Source: Gammaproteobacteria bacterium HGW-Gammaproteobacteria-4 (GTDB lineage: Bacteria > Pseudomonadota > Gammaproteobacteria > Xanthomonadales > Xanthomonadaceae). Taken from it: a stretch of DNA of 64,000 bases. The first letter of the stretch is position 1, and the number at the start of each line of letters is the position of its first letter. The notes under the pieces were generated by a model. That model was given only the letters and a program-made list of their open reading frames with translations. It was not told the origin of the DNA and searched no databases. Location of the stretch: positions 2,567 through 66,566 of the forward strand of contig PGZC01000026.1 of assembly GCA_002839995.1 (NCBI GenBank), in the 5' to 3' direction. Below, in pieces: positions 16,436 to 26,210 of the stretch. Made by a program: the position numbers and the translations under genes.

Positions 16436-17434
16436 ATGTTCGGTATTTTCAAGAAATCCAGACCCTCCGCACCAGCGGAGCCGTCGCCAGCCGAAGCCGA
16501 CCCGACAAGCGCCGATGGCGCGAGCTGGCGCGAGCGGCTGCGCGACAGCGGCATGGCGCGAGGCCTTTCGAGCTTGTTTGCGCGCAACCCGCGCCTTGAT
16601 GAAGCATTGCTGGATGATATCGAAACGGCCTTGTTGTTGGCCGATGTCGGCGTGCTGGCGACACAAAGCCTGATTGCCACGCTCCGTGACGGTCTGAAGT
16701 CGCGCGCATACGCCGACGTCGCGGCACTGCGTCTGACGCTGCGCAATCAGCTTCTGGCCATGCTTGCACCGGTGTCGAAGCCACTTGCGATCGAGAGCAG
16801 CCATCGGCCGTTCGTCATCCTGATGGTGGGCATCAACGGCGCCGGGAAAACCACCACCATCGGCAAGCTGGCGCATCGGCTCAAGGATGACGGTCGGCGG
16901 GTAATGCTGGCCGCTGGCGATACGTTCCGCGCCGCCGCAGTGGAACAGCTCAAGGTGTGGGGGGCGCGCAACGAGATCCCGGTTACCGCACAAACCCATG
17001 GCGCCGATCCGGCCGCGGTGATTTACGATGCCATGCAGGCGGCAAAAGCGCGCGATATCGATGTGTTGATCGCCGACACCGCTGGTCGCCTGCACACGCA
17101 AGCTGGCCTGATGGCCGAATTGGGCAAGGTGCGGCGGGTCATCGGCAAGCTCGATGACAGCGCGCCGCACGAGGTACTGATGGTGATCGACGGCACTACC
17201 GGGCAGAACGCAGTGAGCCAGCTTCGCCAGTTTCAGCAAGCGATCGGAGTTACCGGTCTGGTGATCAGCAAACTCGATGGCAGCGCCAAAGGCGGCGTGG
17301 TATTTGCGTTGGCACGCGAGTTCGGTTTGCCGGTGCGCTTTATCGGGCTGGGCGAGCGCATGGAAGATCTGCGCCCGTTCGACGCCGAGTCGTTTGTCGA
17401 TAGCCTGCTGCCCGAGACCCTTGGCGAGGTCTGA
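16436..17434 (+). CDS. ftsY: Signal recognition particle receptor FtsY
   Basis: 332 residues: a short acidic/proline-rich A domain (SAPAEPSPAEADPTSAD), then the NG domain with GINGAGKTTTIGKLA (P-loop), DTFRAAAVEQL, DTAGRLHT and the guanine-specificity SKLDG. It docks SRP-ribosome complexes at the inner membrane. The start MFGIFKK at 16436 follows family usage; an in-frame ATG at 16406 would add ten residues. The A domain is short compared with E. coli. The next gene begins directly after its stop. Confidence 0.96.
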   Translation: MFGIFKKSRPSAPAEPSPAEADPTSADGASWRERLRDSGMARGLSSLFARNPRLDEALLDDIETALLLADVGVLATQSLIATLRDGLKSRAYADVAALRLTLRNQLLAMLAPVSKPLAIESSHRPFVILMVGINGAGKTTTIGKLAHRLKDDGRRVMLAAGDTFRAAAVEQLKVWGARNEIPVTAQTHGADPAAVIYDAMQAAKARDIDVLIADTAGRLHTQAGLMAELGKVRRVIGKLDDSAPHEVLMVIDGTTGQNAVSQLRQFQQAIGVTGLVISKLDGSAKGGVVFALAREFGLPVRFIGLGERMEDLRPFDAESFVDSLLPETLGEV

Positions 17435-18490
17435 ATGCGTCGTCGAAGCTGGCTGATCGTGCTGGCGGTCCTTGCAACGCTTGTCCTGCTGGCGATCTGG
17501 CTGGTCGGGCGATTGTTGCAACCGGAACGGCTGACGCCGATGCTGCTTTCCGCCATCGCCGAGGCCACTGGTCTCGAACTCAGCGTCAGCGAACCCGCCG
17601 ACTACGCCCTGCGCCCGGAACCGCGCCTGCGCCTGCATGGCGTGCGCGCAAGCGCGCCGGGAAGCAGCGAACCGCTGCTGGAAATCGGTCTGCTCGATAT
17701 CGCGCTGCCATGGCAGACGCTGTTCAGCGGCGAAGCCGCGATTACTGCGGTATACCTGGACAACGCCAGAGTGTATCTGGCGCCGGTTCAGGACTGGCTG
17801 GATCAGCGCGAACAGACCCCTGCAAGCACGTGGCCGACGCTGCATGACGGCTTGCGGATCAGCAACAGCACGCTTGTCGGCGAGGGCTGGCAACTGCGGG
17901 TCGCGACCATCGCCCTTGCACGCTTTGCGCTCGACCAGCCGACGACGCTCACCGTGACGGGCAACCTGGTGCGCGAAGACAGCGACGGCGAAAACGATTG
18001 GCCGCTGCACCTGGTCGTCGACACCGTGATCGCGCGCCGCGAGAGCACCGTCTCGTTCCGACCGCTCCAGATCGCCCTCGATGCCGCATCGCCACTGCCC
18101 AGCGTGCGCGCCAAGGGAGAACTGGTTATCGGCGCGATGATGCATCTCAAGCTTGACGGAGAGTTGAAGCAATGGCCGCCGCAGTGGCCGGCACTGCCAG
18201 GTACCGACCCGTTGCTGCCGATGGCATTGACCATCGATGGCGCTGGCCCGGAATTGGCCACGATGGCGTTGGCGGTTGGCCTGGAGCAAGCTCCGACCCG
18301 ACTCACGTTCAATCTTGTCCCGGCACGGTTGCAAGCGTGGCTGGATGGCGATGCGGCATCGCCTTTGCCACCGCTCACCGGCGAACTGCACGCCGAGCGC
18401 ATGACGATCGACGGCGCCGAATTGGAAGGCGTCGATATCCGGATCGAAGCGGATGCCGAAGCGGAAGCCGCCGCGGATGCCGAGCCATGA
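17435..18490 (+). CDS. AsmA-like membrane-anchored protein
   Basis: 351 residues: one N-terminal transmembrane helix (WLIVLAVLATLVLLAIWLVG) then a beta-rich extracytoplasmic region beginning PMLLSAIAEATGLELSVSEP, typical of AsmA-type lipid-transfer proteins, with LRLHGVRASAPGSSEPLLEIG and ALPWQTLFSGEAAITAVYLD repeats. The C-terminus is acidic (EADAEAEAAADAEP). Starts one base after ftsY and overlaps mutY by 4 bp. Family members are much longer (about 600 residues), so this is a short form lacking the usual C-terminal domain. Likely periplasmic. Confidence 0.7.
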   Translation: MRRRSWLIVLAVLATLVLLAIWLVGRLLQPERLTPMLLSAIAEATGLELSVSEPADYALRPEPRLRLHGVRASAPGSSEPLLEIGLLDIALPWQTLFSGEAAITAVYLDNARVYLAPVQDWLDQREQTPASTWPTLHDGLRISNSTLVGEGWQLRVATIALARFALDQPTTLTVTGNLVREDSDGENDWPLHLVVDTVIARRESTVSFRPLQIALDAASPLPSVRAKGELVIGAMMHLKLDGELKQWPPQWPALPGTDPLLPMALTIDGAGPELATMALAVGLEQAPTRLTFNLVPARLQAWLDGDAASPLPPLTGELHAERMTIDGAELEGVDIRIEADAEAEAAADAEP

Positions 18491-19530
18491 GCGATTTTGC
18501 CGAACGCTTGCTGGTCTGGTTCGACGGCGCTGGCCGCCACGACCTGCCCTGGCAGCATCCGCGCAGCCCGTACCGGGTATGGCTGGCGGAAATCATGCTG
18601 CAACAGACCCAGGTCCGCACGGTGATTCCGTATTACCAGCGTTTCACCGCGGCATTGCCCAGCCTGTCGGCGTTGGCGCAGGCTCCGCTCGATCAGGTGC
18701 TGGCGCTATGGTCGGGGCTGGGTTACTACAGCCGCGCGCGCAACCTGCATCGCACCGCCGGCATGTGCATGGACAACCACAACGGCGAGTTGCCGTGCGA
18801 CTTCGCCGCACTGAGCGCCCTGCCCGGCATCGGCCGCAGCACCGCCGGTGCGATCCTGGCGCAGGCGCATGGCCTGCCATTCCCGATACTCGACGGCAAC
18901 GTGCGCCGCGTGTTGTGCCGCCTGCACGGCATCGACGACTGGCCGGGCGCGGCGGCAACGCAGCAGCAATTGTGGGGTTTGGCGCAATCGCATCTGCCGG
19001 ACACCCGCCTGGCCGATTACACCCAGGCACAAATGGATCTCGGCGCCAGCGTCTGCACCCGCAGTACACCGCGCTGCGATGCGTGCCCGCTGCGCGATCA
19101 GTGTGCGGCTCATCGCGAGCAGCGAACCGCACAGCTACCGGCGCGCCGCAGCAAGCCGGCATTGCCGCAGCGCGAAACGCATATGCTGCTGGTGCTCGAT
19201 AAACAACAGCGGCTGTTGCTGACCCGCAGGCCACCGACCGGAATATGGCCGTCGCTATGGTCGTTGCCGCAAGTGCGGGACACCGGTGAGGCGGATCGAT
19301 GGCTGGCAGGCATCATAAAAACCGGCAAGAGCCCACAACAACTCGGCGAGCCGCTGCTGCACACTTTCAGCCATTTCCGCTTGCAGATCACCGCGCTGCA
19401 CTACGCGATGGTTCAGGCAAAGCCGATTGCAGGCGATAATCCGGACATGCAATGGCGCAGCCTGGACGCGCTCGATCAGATCGGCCTGCCGGCACCGGTG
19501 CGCCGTCTGATTTCGCGCTTGGCTGCATGA
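18487..19530 (+). CDS. mutY: A/G-specific adenine glycosylase
   Basis: 347 residues. WLAEIMLQQTQVRTVIPYYQRF holds the catalytic Glu; the helix-hairpin-helix LSALPGIGRSTAGAILAQA is followed by LDGNVRRVLCRLHG with the catalytic Asp. The iron-sulfur ligands are CX6CX2CX5C (CTRSTPRCDACPLRDQC). A C-terminal NUDIX-like 8-oxoG domain follows (MLLVLDKQQRLLLTRRPPTGIWPSLW). Removes A opposite 8-oxoG. Overlaps the AsmA-like gene and precedes yggX by 21 nt. Confidence 0.96.
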   Translation: MSDFAERLLVWFDGAGRHDLPWQHPRSPYRVWLAEIMLQQTQVRTVIPYYQRFTAALPSLSALAQAPLDQVLALWSGLGYYSRARNLHRTAGMCMDNHNGELPCDFAALSALPGIGRSTAGAILAQAHGLPFPILDGNVRRVLCRLHGIDDWPGAAATQQQLWGLAQSHLPDTRLADYTQAQMDLGASVCTRSTPRCDACPLRDQCAAHREQRTAQLPARRSKPALPQRETHMLLVLDKQQRLLLTRRPPTGIWPSLWSLPQVRDTGEADRWLAGIIKTGKSPQQLGEPLLHTFSHFRLQITALHYAMVQAKPIAGDNPDMQWRSLDALDQIGLPAPVRRLISRLAA

Positions 19531-19551
19531 TCCTCCTTCAGGAAAAAGACG

Positions 19552-19824
19552 ATGAGCCGAAATGTGTTTTGCCAAAAACAACAATGCGAAACCGAGGGCC
19601 TCGACTTCGTGCCGTGGCCCGGCGCGACGGGCAAGCGGGTGTTCGAGCACATCGGCAAAGCCGCATGGGCGCAGTGGCTTGCGCACCAGACCATGCTGAT
19701 CAACGAAAACCGGCTGTCACCGCTCGACCCCAAACATCGCGCCTTCCTGGAAGCGGAAATGGAGAAGTTCCTGTTTACCGGCGGTGCCGAGGCACCGGCC
19801 GGCTACACCGCACCGGATGAGTGA
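19552..19824 (+). CDS. yggX: Oxidative damage protection protein (iron trafficking)
   Basis: 90 residues, the standard length. [20 protein letters not shown] is the family N-terminal pattern with Cys residues, followed by [31 protein letters not shown]. Known from E. coli as a small protein that protects iron-sulfur clusters; commonly next to mutY, as here. Confidence 0.95.
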   Translation: MSRNVFCQKQQCETEGLDFVPWPGATGKRVFEHIGKAAWAQWLAHQTMLINENRLSPLDPKHRAFLEAEMEKFLFTGGAEAPAGYTAPDE

Positions 19825-19880
19825 TCGCCAAACGCACTTTTGATGTTCACTGCGCACTCGATGCACACACAGGAGCTTGC

Positions 19881-20681
19881 ATGGCAGACCACACTTCGGG
19901 TTACGCATTGATCACCGGCGCATCGGCCGGCATCGGCGAGGCGATTGCCCGCGAATACGCGCGTCGCGGCAAGCCGCTGATCCTCGTCGCCCGCCGCGAG
20001 GATCGCTTGCACGCGCTCGCACGCGGTCTTGCCGCCGTGTCGTGCGAAGTCATCGCTGCCGACCTCGCCGATCCGGCGGCGCCGCAGGCACTGTTCGATG
20101 CCTGTCGTGATCGCGGCCTGCATGTGGACACCCTGGTCAACAACGCTGGCTACGGTGTGCCTGGCGCCTACTTGTCGTCGTCGTGGGAAACCCACGCGGC
20201 GTTCGTCCAGGTGATGATCTCGGCGGTGTCGGAGATGAGCTGGCGGTTTCTGCCGGCCATGCGTGCGGCAGGCCATGGCCGTATCCTGAATGTCGCGTCG
20301 CTGGCGGGGCTGGTGCCGGGTTCGGCCGGACACACCCTGTACGGCGCTGCGAAAAGCTTCCTGATCAAGTTCAGCGAGTCGCTGGCGCTGGAGCACCGCG
20401 AGCACGGCATCCATGTCACTGCGCTGTGTCCGGGCTTCACCTACTCCGAGTTTCACGATGTCACCGGCACCCGCGCGCAGGTATCGCGAATGCCGCGCTG
20501 GATGTGGTCGAACGCCGAGCAGGTCGCGCGCGAAGGCATCGAAGCGCTCGAGCGCGGCGAGGTCATGATCGTCACCGGGCGGGTCAATCGCCTGCTGCGG
20601 CAAATCGCCAAGCACCTGCCCGATCGGACCGCACGCAGGCTGGTGGCATCGCGTTCGCAAGACTTCCGCGACGCGGGTTAG
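19881..20681 (+). CDS. Short-chain dehydrogenase/reductase
   Basis: 266 residues. TGASAGIGEAIA binds the dinucleotide, NNAGYG is the second motif, NVASLAG holds the catalytic Ser and YGAAKSFL the YxxxK pair. LVARREDRLHALA points to NADP(H) use through the Arg after the second strand. The start at 19881 has aggagc 5 nt upstream; the frame is open further upstream but into the yggX gene. It resembles the DltE/YqjQ-like ketoacyl or acylglycerone reductases. The substrate is unknown. The next gene starts one base after the stop. Confidence 0.88.
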   Translation: MADHTSGYALITGASAGIGEAIAREYARRGKPLILVARREDRLHALARGLAAVSCEVIAADLADPAAPQALFDACRDRGLHVDTLVNNAGYGVPGAYLSSSWETHAAFVQVMISAVSEMSWRFLPAMRAAGHGRILNVASLAGLVPGSAGHTLYGAAKSFLIKFSESLALEHREHGIHVTALCPGFTYSEFHDVTGTRAQVSRMPRWMWSNAEQVAREGIEALERGEVMIVTGRVNRLLRQIAKHLPDRTARRLVASRSQDFRDAG

Positions 20682-20682
20682 T

Positions 20683-21834
20683 GTGAGCATCGCTGCCGAT
20701 CAGCGCTGGCGGTTCGCGGCGTTCTATTTCAGTTACTACGCCGCGCTTGGCGCCTACACGCCATACATCGGCCGTTGGGTAGACAGCGAGGGCTTCAGCG
20801 GCTACGTGGTCGGCGCGATGCTGGCGCTGTGGTACGGCAGCCGCGTGCTGTCGCCGCCGCTTTGGGCCTGGGCCATTGCCCGCAGCAATCGCCCCGGCTA
20901 CGTGCTGGTCGCGGGTTGTGCCATTTCGTTGCTGGCCTTCGCCGGCTTTACCGTAACCCACACCGTGTTCAGTCTGATCGCGGTGATGGCGATTTTCGGG
21001 CTGTTCTTCAATGCGGTGATGCCGCAGTTCGAGGCGATGACGTTGACCGCGCTCGGCGCCAACGCCAACGAATATGGCCGCATCCGGCTGTGGGGCTCGA
21101 TCGGCTTTTTGCTGGTTGCCGGCAGCTATGGCGCTCTGATGGATCGCCTCGGCGACGCCAGCTTTCCCTGGCTCGGCCTGCCGCTGCTGGCGGCGACGGT
21201 ATGGGCAGCCAGCCTGCATCGCCGCGACCCGGCACCCGAACATGTTCCCCATGCCGCTGATGCCGGGCATTTGTGGCGCCGGCCCGGCGTGCGCCGGTTT
21301 CTGATCGTGGCGTTGCTGATGCAGATGGGCTTCGGCCCGTTCTACGTTTTCTATACCCTGAACTTGCAGGCGCATGGCCACAGCGGCCTGGCGGTTGGCA
21401 GCCTGTGGGCGATCGGAGTGCTGGCCGAAATTGCGCTGTTTTGGGTCGCGCCGCAACTGATCGCCCGTTTCGGCGCACCGCGGCTATTGAGCCTGTCGCT
21501 GGCGGTAACGATCACCCGCTGGCTGCTGGTCGCCCTGTTTGCCGACTCGTTTGCGCTGATGATGTTGGCGCAGACCAGTCACGCACTGGGCTTCGCCATG
21601 TTCCATGCCTGCAATATGCGGCTGATGAGCGAGTATTTCCCGGGGCGTCGCGCCGCTTCCGGGCAAAGCCTGCTTTATGGTTTCAGCTCCGGCATCGGCG
21701 GCGTGCTCGGCGCGGTGTTCGCGGCGCTGGCCTGGAGTCGCGGTGGCGGCGCGGCGGCATTCATTCTGGCCGCGCTGATCACTCTGGCGGCGTGGCTGAT
21801 TTACGCGCGACGGCGGCCGGTGGCCATCGTCTGA
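20683..21834 (+). CDS. MFS transporter, HcaT-like
   Basis: 383 residues with twelve predicted membrane helices. It opens RFAAFYFSYYAALGAYTPYI, typical of the 3-phenylpropionate/nucleoside-symporter-like MFS group, and shows GSIGFLLVAGSYGALMDRLG in the middle and LLYGFSSGIGGVLGAVFAA near the end. The start is GTG at 20683, directly after the SDR stop at 20681. The N-terminus is short, with no extra domain. Cargo unknown; co-expression with the SDR is likely. Confidence 0.85.
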   Translation: MSIAADQRWRFAAFYFSYYAALGAYTPYIGRWVDSEGFSGYVVGAMLALWYGSRVLSPPLWAWAIARSNRPGYVLVAGCAISLLAFAGFTVTHTVFSLIAVMAIFGLFFNAVMPQFEAMTLTALGANANEYGRIRLWGSIGFLLVAGSYGALMDRLGDASFPWLGLPLLAATVWAASLHRRDPAPEHVPHAADAGHLWRRPGVRRFLIVALLMQMGFGPFYVFYTLNLQAHGHSGLAVGSLWAIGVLAEIALFWVAPQLIARFGAPRLLSLSLAVTITRWLLVALFADSFALMMLAQTSHALGFAMFHACNMRLMSEYFPGRRAASGQSLLYGFSSGIGGVLGAVFAALAWSRGGGAAAFILAALITLAAWLIYARRRPVAIV

Positions 21835-21933
21835 CCCGTAACCATTGAAATAGTGGGTCTGGGTACAGCCAACCTCTGCACTTCACGGGTAAACTGCACC
21901 ATGTTTGCCCTTGCGTGCAGGTCTGCGTCTGCA

Positions 21934-23001
21934 ATGATTTCACTATCCCGCCAAGCCCTGCCCATTTTGCTGGTGCTGCTCGTTGCCTGCGCCAAACCGG
22001 TAGTCAAGGCACCGCCACCGGAACCGCCGGTCAGCACGCCGGTCGTTGCTCCCGCACCCAAGCCCAAGCGCGAACCGGTGCTGGCGCTCGACCAGATCGT
22101 GAAGATTCTCGAAAACGGCGACTACGCGAGCGCCCGCAAGCACCTGAAGCGCCTGTTGGCAGCCCATCCCGACGATGCCGCGGCAAAAAACCTGCTGGAT
22201 CAGGCAAGCGCCGATCCGGTCGCCTATCTCGGTGCCGAACATGCGACGCACGTGGTCGTGCCCGGGGAAACCCTCAGCAGCATTGCGCGCCAGCACCTCG
22301 GCAGCGCGATGGCATTCGTGATCCTTGCCCGCTACAACCAGCTCCCGGCACCGAAGCAACTTGAGGTGGGCCAGACGCTGAAAATACCAACGAACCCACC
22401 TGCGGCAAGCCGTCGGACGGCAGCGATCCCACGCGCAGCATCCGCCGCAGAAGCGGGCGGCTGGCCACCGCCGGCCGGCACTGACGCAACGACGCTCGCC
22501 AGGCTGTATCGCGAACGGATCGAAAGCCAGGTTGCCGCCGAGCGCTATCTCGATGCGGTCGATACCGTCGCCGAAGCAAGCGAGCGGCAACCCGCTCCCG
22601 ATGCATGGGGGGCTTGGCTCAAACCGCTCGACCGACGTGCCAATGCCATGCTGTCGCAACAGCGCGGAATCGAGCAGATGCGGGGCACGGATCTGCAATC
22701 GCATGAGGGGGCGTATGCCGCTTTCGGCAAAGCGCTGGCGCTGTCGCCGGGGCTCGAACCGGCAGCGACGCACCGCAAAACGATGCAGAGCGCGCTGGTA
22801 CTCGATTATCACGAGGCCGCGATCGTTCATTACCGCAATCAACAACTGGACGAAGCGCTTGCGCTATGGGACAAGGCACTGGTGCTCGACCCGCAATTCG
22901 CGCCGGCGCAGGGCTATCGGTTGCGCGCTATGGAACTCAAGCGCCGGGTGCAAAATCTCGACGCCGCGGCCTCGCAACAGCCGGTTGGAAAGTCGGAGTA
23001 A
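21934..23001 (+). CDS. LysM-domain lipoprotein with TPR-like repeats
   Basis: About 355 residues. A lipoprotein signal (RQALPILLVLLVAC) precedes a Pro-rich linker (VKAPPPEPPVSTPVVAPAPKP). Then come a TPR-like segment (ILENGDYASARKHLKRLLAAHPDDAAAKNLL), a LysM motif (THVVVPGETLSSIARQHLGS ... LEVGQTLKIP), an Ala-rich linker and a second TPR region ending with DEALALWDKALVLDPQFAPAQGY. The TPR blocks suggest a peptidoglycan-attached scaffold. Starts at 21901 and 21934 are both possible; 21934 gives a cleaner lipoprotein signal. It is 114 bp upstream of accA, on the same strand. Confidence 0.78.
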   Translation: MISLSRQALPILLVLLVACAKPVVKAPPPEPPVSTPVVAPAPKPKREPVLALDQIVKILENGDYASARKHLKRLLAAHPDDAAAKNLLDQASADPVAYLGAEHATHVVVPGETLSSIARQHLGSAMAFVILARYNQLPAPKQLEVGQTLKIPTNPPAASRRTAAIPRAASAAEAGGWPPPAGTDATTLARLYRERIESQVAAERYLDAVDTVAEASERQPAPDAWGAWLKPLDRRANAMLSQQRGIEQMRGTDLQSHEGAYAAFGKALALSPGLEPAATHRKTMQSALVLDYHEAAIVHYRNQQLDEALALWDKALVLDPQFAPAQGYRLRAMELKRRVQNLDAAASQQPVGKSE

Positions 23002-23082
23002 GCGGCTGCCTGGCTTGCCCCGGACTGGGCATCATCCGTGCAGGCTCCTGTGGCAAAAGAGTTCGTTACGGTTACGTGACGT

Positions 23083-23088
23083 TATACT
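23083..23088 (+). promoter_or_regulatory. Predicted -10 element upstream of accA
   Basis: TATACT at 23083-23088 is one base from the sigma-70 -10 consensus and lies 27 bp before the accA ATG. The -35 candidate (gttcgt, near 23061) is poor, so this is a weak call. Confidence 0.35.
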
Positions 23089-23115
23089 GGCCCGTCGCCT
23101 GGATACTGCCCGTGC

Positions 23116-24075
23116 ATGAATACCACCTACCTCGATTTTGAAAAGCCCATCGCTGAACTGGAAGCCAAGATCCAGGATCTGCGCCACGCCAGCCATGGTC
23201 CGGCACTGGATGTGGAAACCGAAGTGCGTGGTCTGCGCAACAAGCTGCGGATCCGTTCGGCCGAGATCTTTCGCAACCTCAGTGCCTGGCAGATCGCGCA
23301 ACTTGCGCGCCACCCGGCCCGACCCTACACCCTGGATTACCTTGGCCTGATGTGCGAGGAATTTCACGAACTGGCCGGTGATCGCGCCTATGCCGACGAC
23401 GCCGCCATCGTCGGCGGCCTTGCCCGCATCCACGGCCGCGCGGTGATGGTCATCGGCCATCAAAAAGGCCGCGACACCAAGAGCAAGGTGCGCCGCAATT
23501 TCGGCATGCCGCGCCCGGAAGGCTATCGCAAGGCACTGCGCCTGATGAAGATGGCCGAGCGCTTCCGATTGCCGATTTTCACCTTCATCGATACCCCCGG
23601 CGCCTATCCCGGTGTCGGTGCCGAGGAACGCGGTCAGAGCGAGTCGATCGCCCGCAACCTGATCGAAATGGCCGAACTCAAGGTGCCGGTGATCTGCACC
23701 GTGATCGGCGAAGGCGGCTCCGGCGGCGCGCTCGCAATCGGCGTCGGCGATCGCACCCTGATGCTCGAATACAGCACCTACTCGGTGATCTCGCCCGAGG
23801 GCTGCGCCTCGATTTTGTGGAAGTCCGCCGAAAAGGCCAAGGACGCCGCCGAAGCGCTCGGCCTTACCGCGCGTCGCCTGTTCGGCCACGGCCTGATCGA
23901 CAAGGTTATCCGCGAACCGATCGGTGGCGCCCATCGCAATCCCAAGTCGATGGCGATCCGGCTCAAGGCGGTGCTGCTCAACGAACTGGCGGCGCTGGAA
24001 GCGCTCGACCCGGACACCCGGCTGGAGCGTCGCTATCAGCGTCTGCGTGGTTACGGCGCGTTCGCTGCGCTCTGA
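23116..24075 (+). CDS. accA: Acetyl-CoA carboxylase carboxyltransferase subunit alpha
   Basis: 319 residues, standard for Acc[20 protein letters not shown], then [29 protein letters not shown] split by family landmarks, [20 protein letters not shown] and [17 protein letters not shown] are all diagnostic. With AccD it transfers the carboxyl group from carboxybiotin to acetyl-CoA for fatty-acid synthesis. The stop overlaps the pyrC start by one base (TGATG). Confidence 0.97.
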   Translation: MNTTYLDFEKPIAELEAKIQDLRHASHGPALDVETEVRGLRNKLRIRSAEIFRNLSAWQIAQLARHPARPYTLDYLGLMCEEFHELAGDRAYADDAAIVGGLARIHGRAVMVIGHQKGRDTKSKVRRNFGMPRPEGYRKALRLMKMAERFRLPIFTFIDTPGAYPGVGAEERGQSESIARNLIEMAELKVPVICTVIGEGGSGGALAIGVGDRTLMLEYSTYSVISPEGCASILWKSAEKAKDAAEALGLTARRLFGHGLIDKVIREPIGGAHRNPKSMAIRLKAVLLNELAALEALDPDTRLERRYQRLRGYGAFAAL

Positions 24076-25124
24076 TGCAAACCGACACGCTCACCCTGCG
24101 CCAGCCCGACGACTGGCACACGCATCTGCGCGATGGCGAGATGCTGCGGGCGGTGGTCGGGCACACCGCACGCCAGTTCGCGCGCGCCATCGTGATGCCC
24201 AACCTGCGCCCACCGATCACCACCATTGCGGCGGCGCGAGCCTACCGCGAGCGCATTCAGGCCGCGGCCGGCGATAGTGGCTTCACGCCGCTGATGACTG
24301 CCTACCTCACCGACGACATCGACGCCGATGAAATCGCGCGCGGCCTCGAGCAGGGCGTGTTCACCGCCTGCAAGCTGTATCCAGCCAACGCCACCACCAA
24401 TGCCGAACACGGCGTCACCGCCATCGCGAAAATCCATCGCGTGCTGGCGCGCATGCAGGCCATCGGCATGCCGCTGCTGGTGCACGGCGAGGTAACCGAT
24501 CCCGACGTCGATATTTTCGATCGCGAAGCGGTATTCATCGAACGGGTGTTGAACCCCTTGTTGCGCGACTTTCCCGCGCTCAAGGTGGTGTTGGAACACA
24601 TCACCACCGATGACGCAGTGCAGTTCGTCGCCGCTGCCGCGGACAACGTAGCGGCAACAATCACCCCGCACCACCTGGCGATCAGCCGCAATGCGCTGTT
24701 CGAGGGCGGCCTCCGCCCGCACCTGTATTGCCTGCCCGTGCTCAAGCGCGAGCGGCATCGACTGAGCCTTCGCCACGCCGCCACCTCGGGCAACCCGAAG
24801 TTCTTTCTTGGCACCGACACCGCGCCGCATGCCCGCGTCGGCAAGGAAAGCGCCTGCGGTTGCGCCGGCATTTTCAATGCGCCGTTCGCGCTGGAAAGTT
24901 ACGCCACGGTATTCGAGCAGGAAAACGCCCTGCCACGGCTGGAAGGCTTTGCTTCCGAGTACGGCGCGCGCTTTTATGGCTTGCCGCTGAATACCGGCAA
25001 GGTGCGCCTGCGCCGTACGGCGCAAGTGGTGCCGGAGCGAATCGCCGCCGACAGTGACGATCTGGTGCCGTTCCACGCAGGGCAGACGTTGGGCTGGCGG
25101 TTTGATGGGTTGGTCGAGGATTGA
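24075..25124 (+). CDS. pyrC: Dihydroorotase
   Basis: 349 residues, class II form. Metal ligands are in [10 protein letters not shown] (HXH); [15 protein letters not shown] contains the carboxylated Lys; LVHGEV and [11 protein letters not shown] supply further His ligands, and [16 protein letters not shown] the catalytic Asp. It closes the pyrimidine ring to dihydroorotate. The start at 24075 follows the TGATG overlap with accA; the frame is open further upstream inside accA but without family similarity. pyrD lies separately at 45775. Confidence 0.96.
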   Translation: MQTDTLTLRQPDDWHTHLRDGEMLRAVVGHTARQFARAIVMPNLRPPITTIAAARAYRERIQAAAGDSGFTPLMTAYLTDDIDADEIARGLEQGVFTACKLYPANATTNAEHGVTAIAKIHRVLARMQAIGMPLLVHGEVTDPDVDIFDREAVFIERVLNPLLRDFPALKVVLEHITTDDAVQFVAAAADNVAATITPHHLAISRNALFEGGLRPHLYCLPVLKRERHRLSLRHAATSGNPKFFLGTDTAPHARVGKESACGCAGIFNAPFALESYATVFEQENALPRLEGFASEYGARFYGLPLNTGKVRLRRTAQVVPERIAADSDDLVPFHAGQTLGWRFDGLVED

Positions 25125-25135
25125 GGCACCTCGTT

Positions 25136-25250
25136 GTCGTGACCCGGGATTTGCGCGCGACGATGTGCGCCCCGGGTTGCGCCGACGCCGTGCGTCCCGG
25201 GTTGCGCCGCTTCGCGGCTATAACCCGGGCTACAAAAACCATGTGCTGTC
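25136..25250. repeat. Intergenic repeat, family R5
   Basis: Several copies of a cccgggttgcgc / gcccgggctaca-type palindrome lie between the convergent pyrC and omega-amidase genes: cccgggatttgcgcgcg, ccccgggttgcgccg, tcccgggttgcgccgc and its partner ataacccgggctacaaa. The same family recurs at 34406-34530. No gene is visible in 25125-25376. Confidence 0.65.
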
Positions 25251-25376
25251 GTTGCCCACCCTGTGGGCGATCTGCCTGTGCGTGTCCGCACGCAAACAGG
25301 CCAAGCGCGTCGCGACAGGCGGGCCGACAGTAGCGAAGGCGGAACCGGTGTTGCGTAGCAACCGACCGGCGCGACG

Positions 25377-26195
25377 TTACGTCGGTGCGCCATCACCCAA
25401 CACAAACGCATCGGCATCGAGTTGCGCCGGAAAGCGTGCGCGATGCGCCAGCAACGCGCTGCCGCTCAAGGTAGCGGTAGCGACATGCGGATGCGGCCCG
25501 ATCTCGACCAGTTCGGCACCGAGTTGATCGAGCACCACACTATCGCCGCTGTAGGCGATGTCATTGCCATCAGTGCCGACCCGGTTCACCGCGGCCACGC
25601 AGGCCAGGTTTTCGATCGCACGCGCACGCAACAAGGTGCGCCAGGCGTGGCGTCGCGCTTCCGGCCAGTTGGCGACAAAAATCAGCAGGTCGTAATCGAA
25701 GCGCTCGGGCACTTCATGGCCGAAGCGATTGCGGATGAACACCGGGAAGCGCAGGTCGTAGCAGACCAGCGGACAGATTCGCCAACCCATGTATTCCACG
25801 GTCAACCGATCACGGCCAGCGGCGTACCGCTCGTGCTCATGGGCCATGCGAAACAGATGGCGCTTGTCGTAGTGCGCCAGCACGCCATCCGGCGTCGCCC
25901 ACAGCAGGCGGTTGTATACCCCCTCGCCGTCGCGGATCTGCACACTGCCGGTGACCGCTGCACCCAGTTCCACGCTGAGCTCGCGCAGCCAGCCGACCGT
26001 CGGCCCGTCCATGGTCTCGGCGTCGGCCAGCGCCTCGTTGCTGAAACCGCTGCTGAAGGTTTCCGGCAGGATCACCAGATCGGTATTGCCGGCTGCGCTG
26101 CGCGCCAGCTCGCCATACATGGCGCGGTTGGCGGCAGGATCATGCCAGTGGGTTTCGCCCTGAACCAGGGTGACCCGCAAGTCGGGAAGGCTCAT
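25377..26195 (-). CDS. Omega-amidase, nitrilase superfamily (YafV/Nit2-like)
   Basis: 272 residues. The catalytic triad is Glu in VILPETFSSGF, Lys in AHYDKRHLFRM and Cys in PLVCYDLRFPVFIRN. This pattern is that of YafV and Nit2, which hydrolyse alpha-ketoglutaramate or ketosuccinamate. The start MSLPDLRV at 26195 is chosen; five residues further upstream are possible. It lies 15 nt after a class I aminotransferase, which supports a glutamine-transaminase/omega-amidase pathway. Confidence 0.87.
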   Translation of the reverse strand: MSLPDLRVTLVQGETHWHDPAANRAMYGELARSAAGNTDLVILPETFSSGFSNEALADAETMDGPTVGWLRELSVELGAAVTGSVQIRDGEGVYNRLLWATPDGVLAHYDKRHLFRMAHEHERYAAGRDRLTVEYMGWRICPLVCYDLRFPVFIRNRFGHEVPERFDYDLLIFVANWPEARRHAWRTLLRARAIENLACVAAVNRVGTDGNDIAYSGDSVVLDQLGAELVEIGPHPHVATATLSGSALLAHRARFPAQLDADAFVLGDGAPT

Positions 26196-26210
26196 CGGGC
26201 GGCTCCGCAA

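Noticed and set aside
15788-18391. 867-residue open frame on the minus strand through ftsY and the AsmA-like gene
   Set aside because: Only its last 196 residues (rsmD) match a family. The rest is antisense to ftsY and AsmA-like and has the Arg/Gln/His-rich makeup of GC-rich shadow frames.
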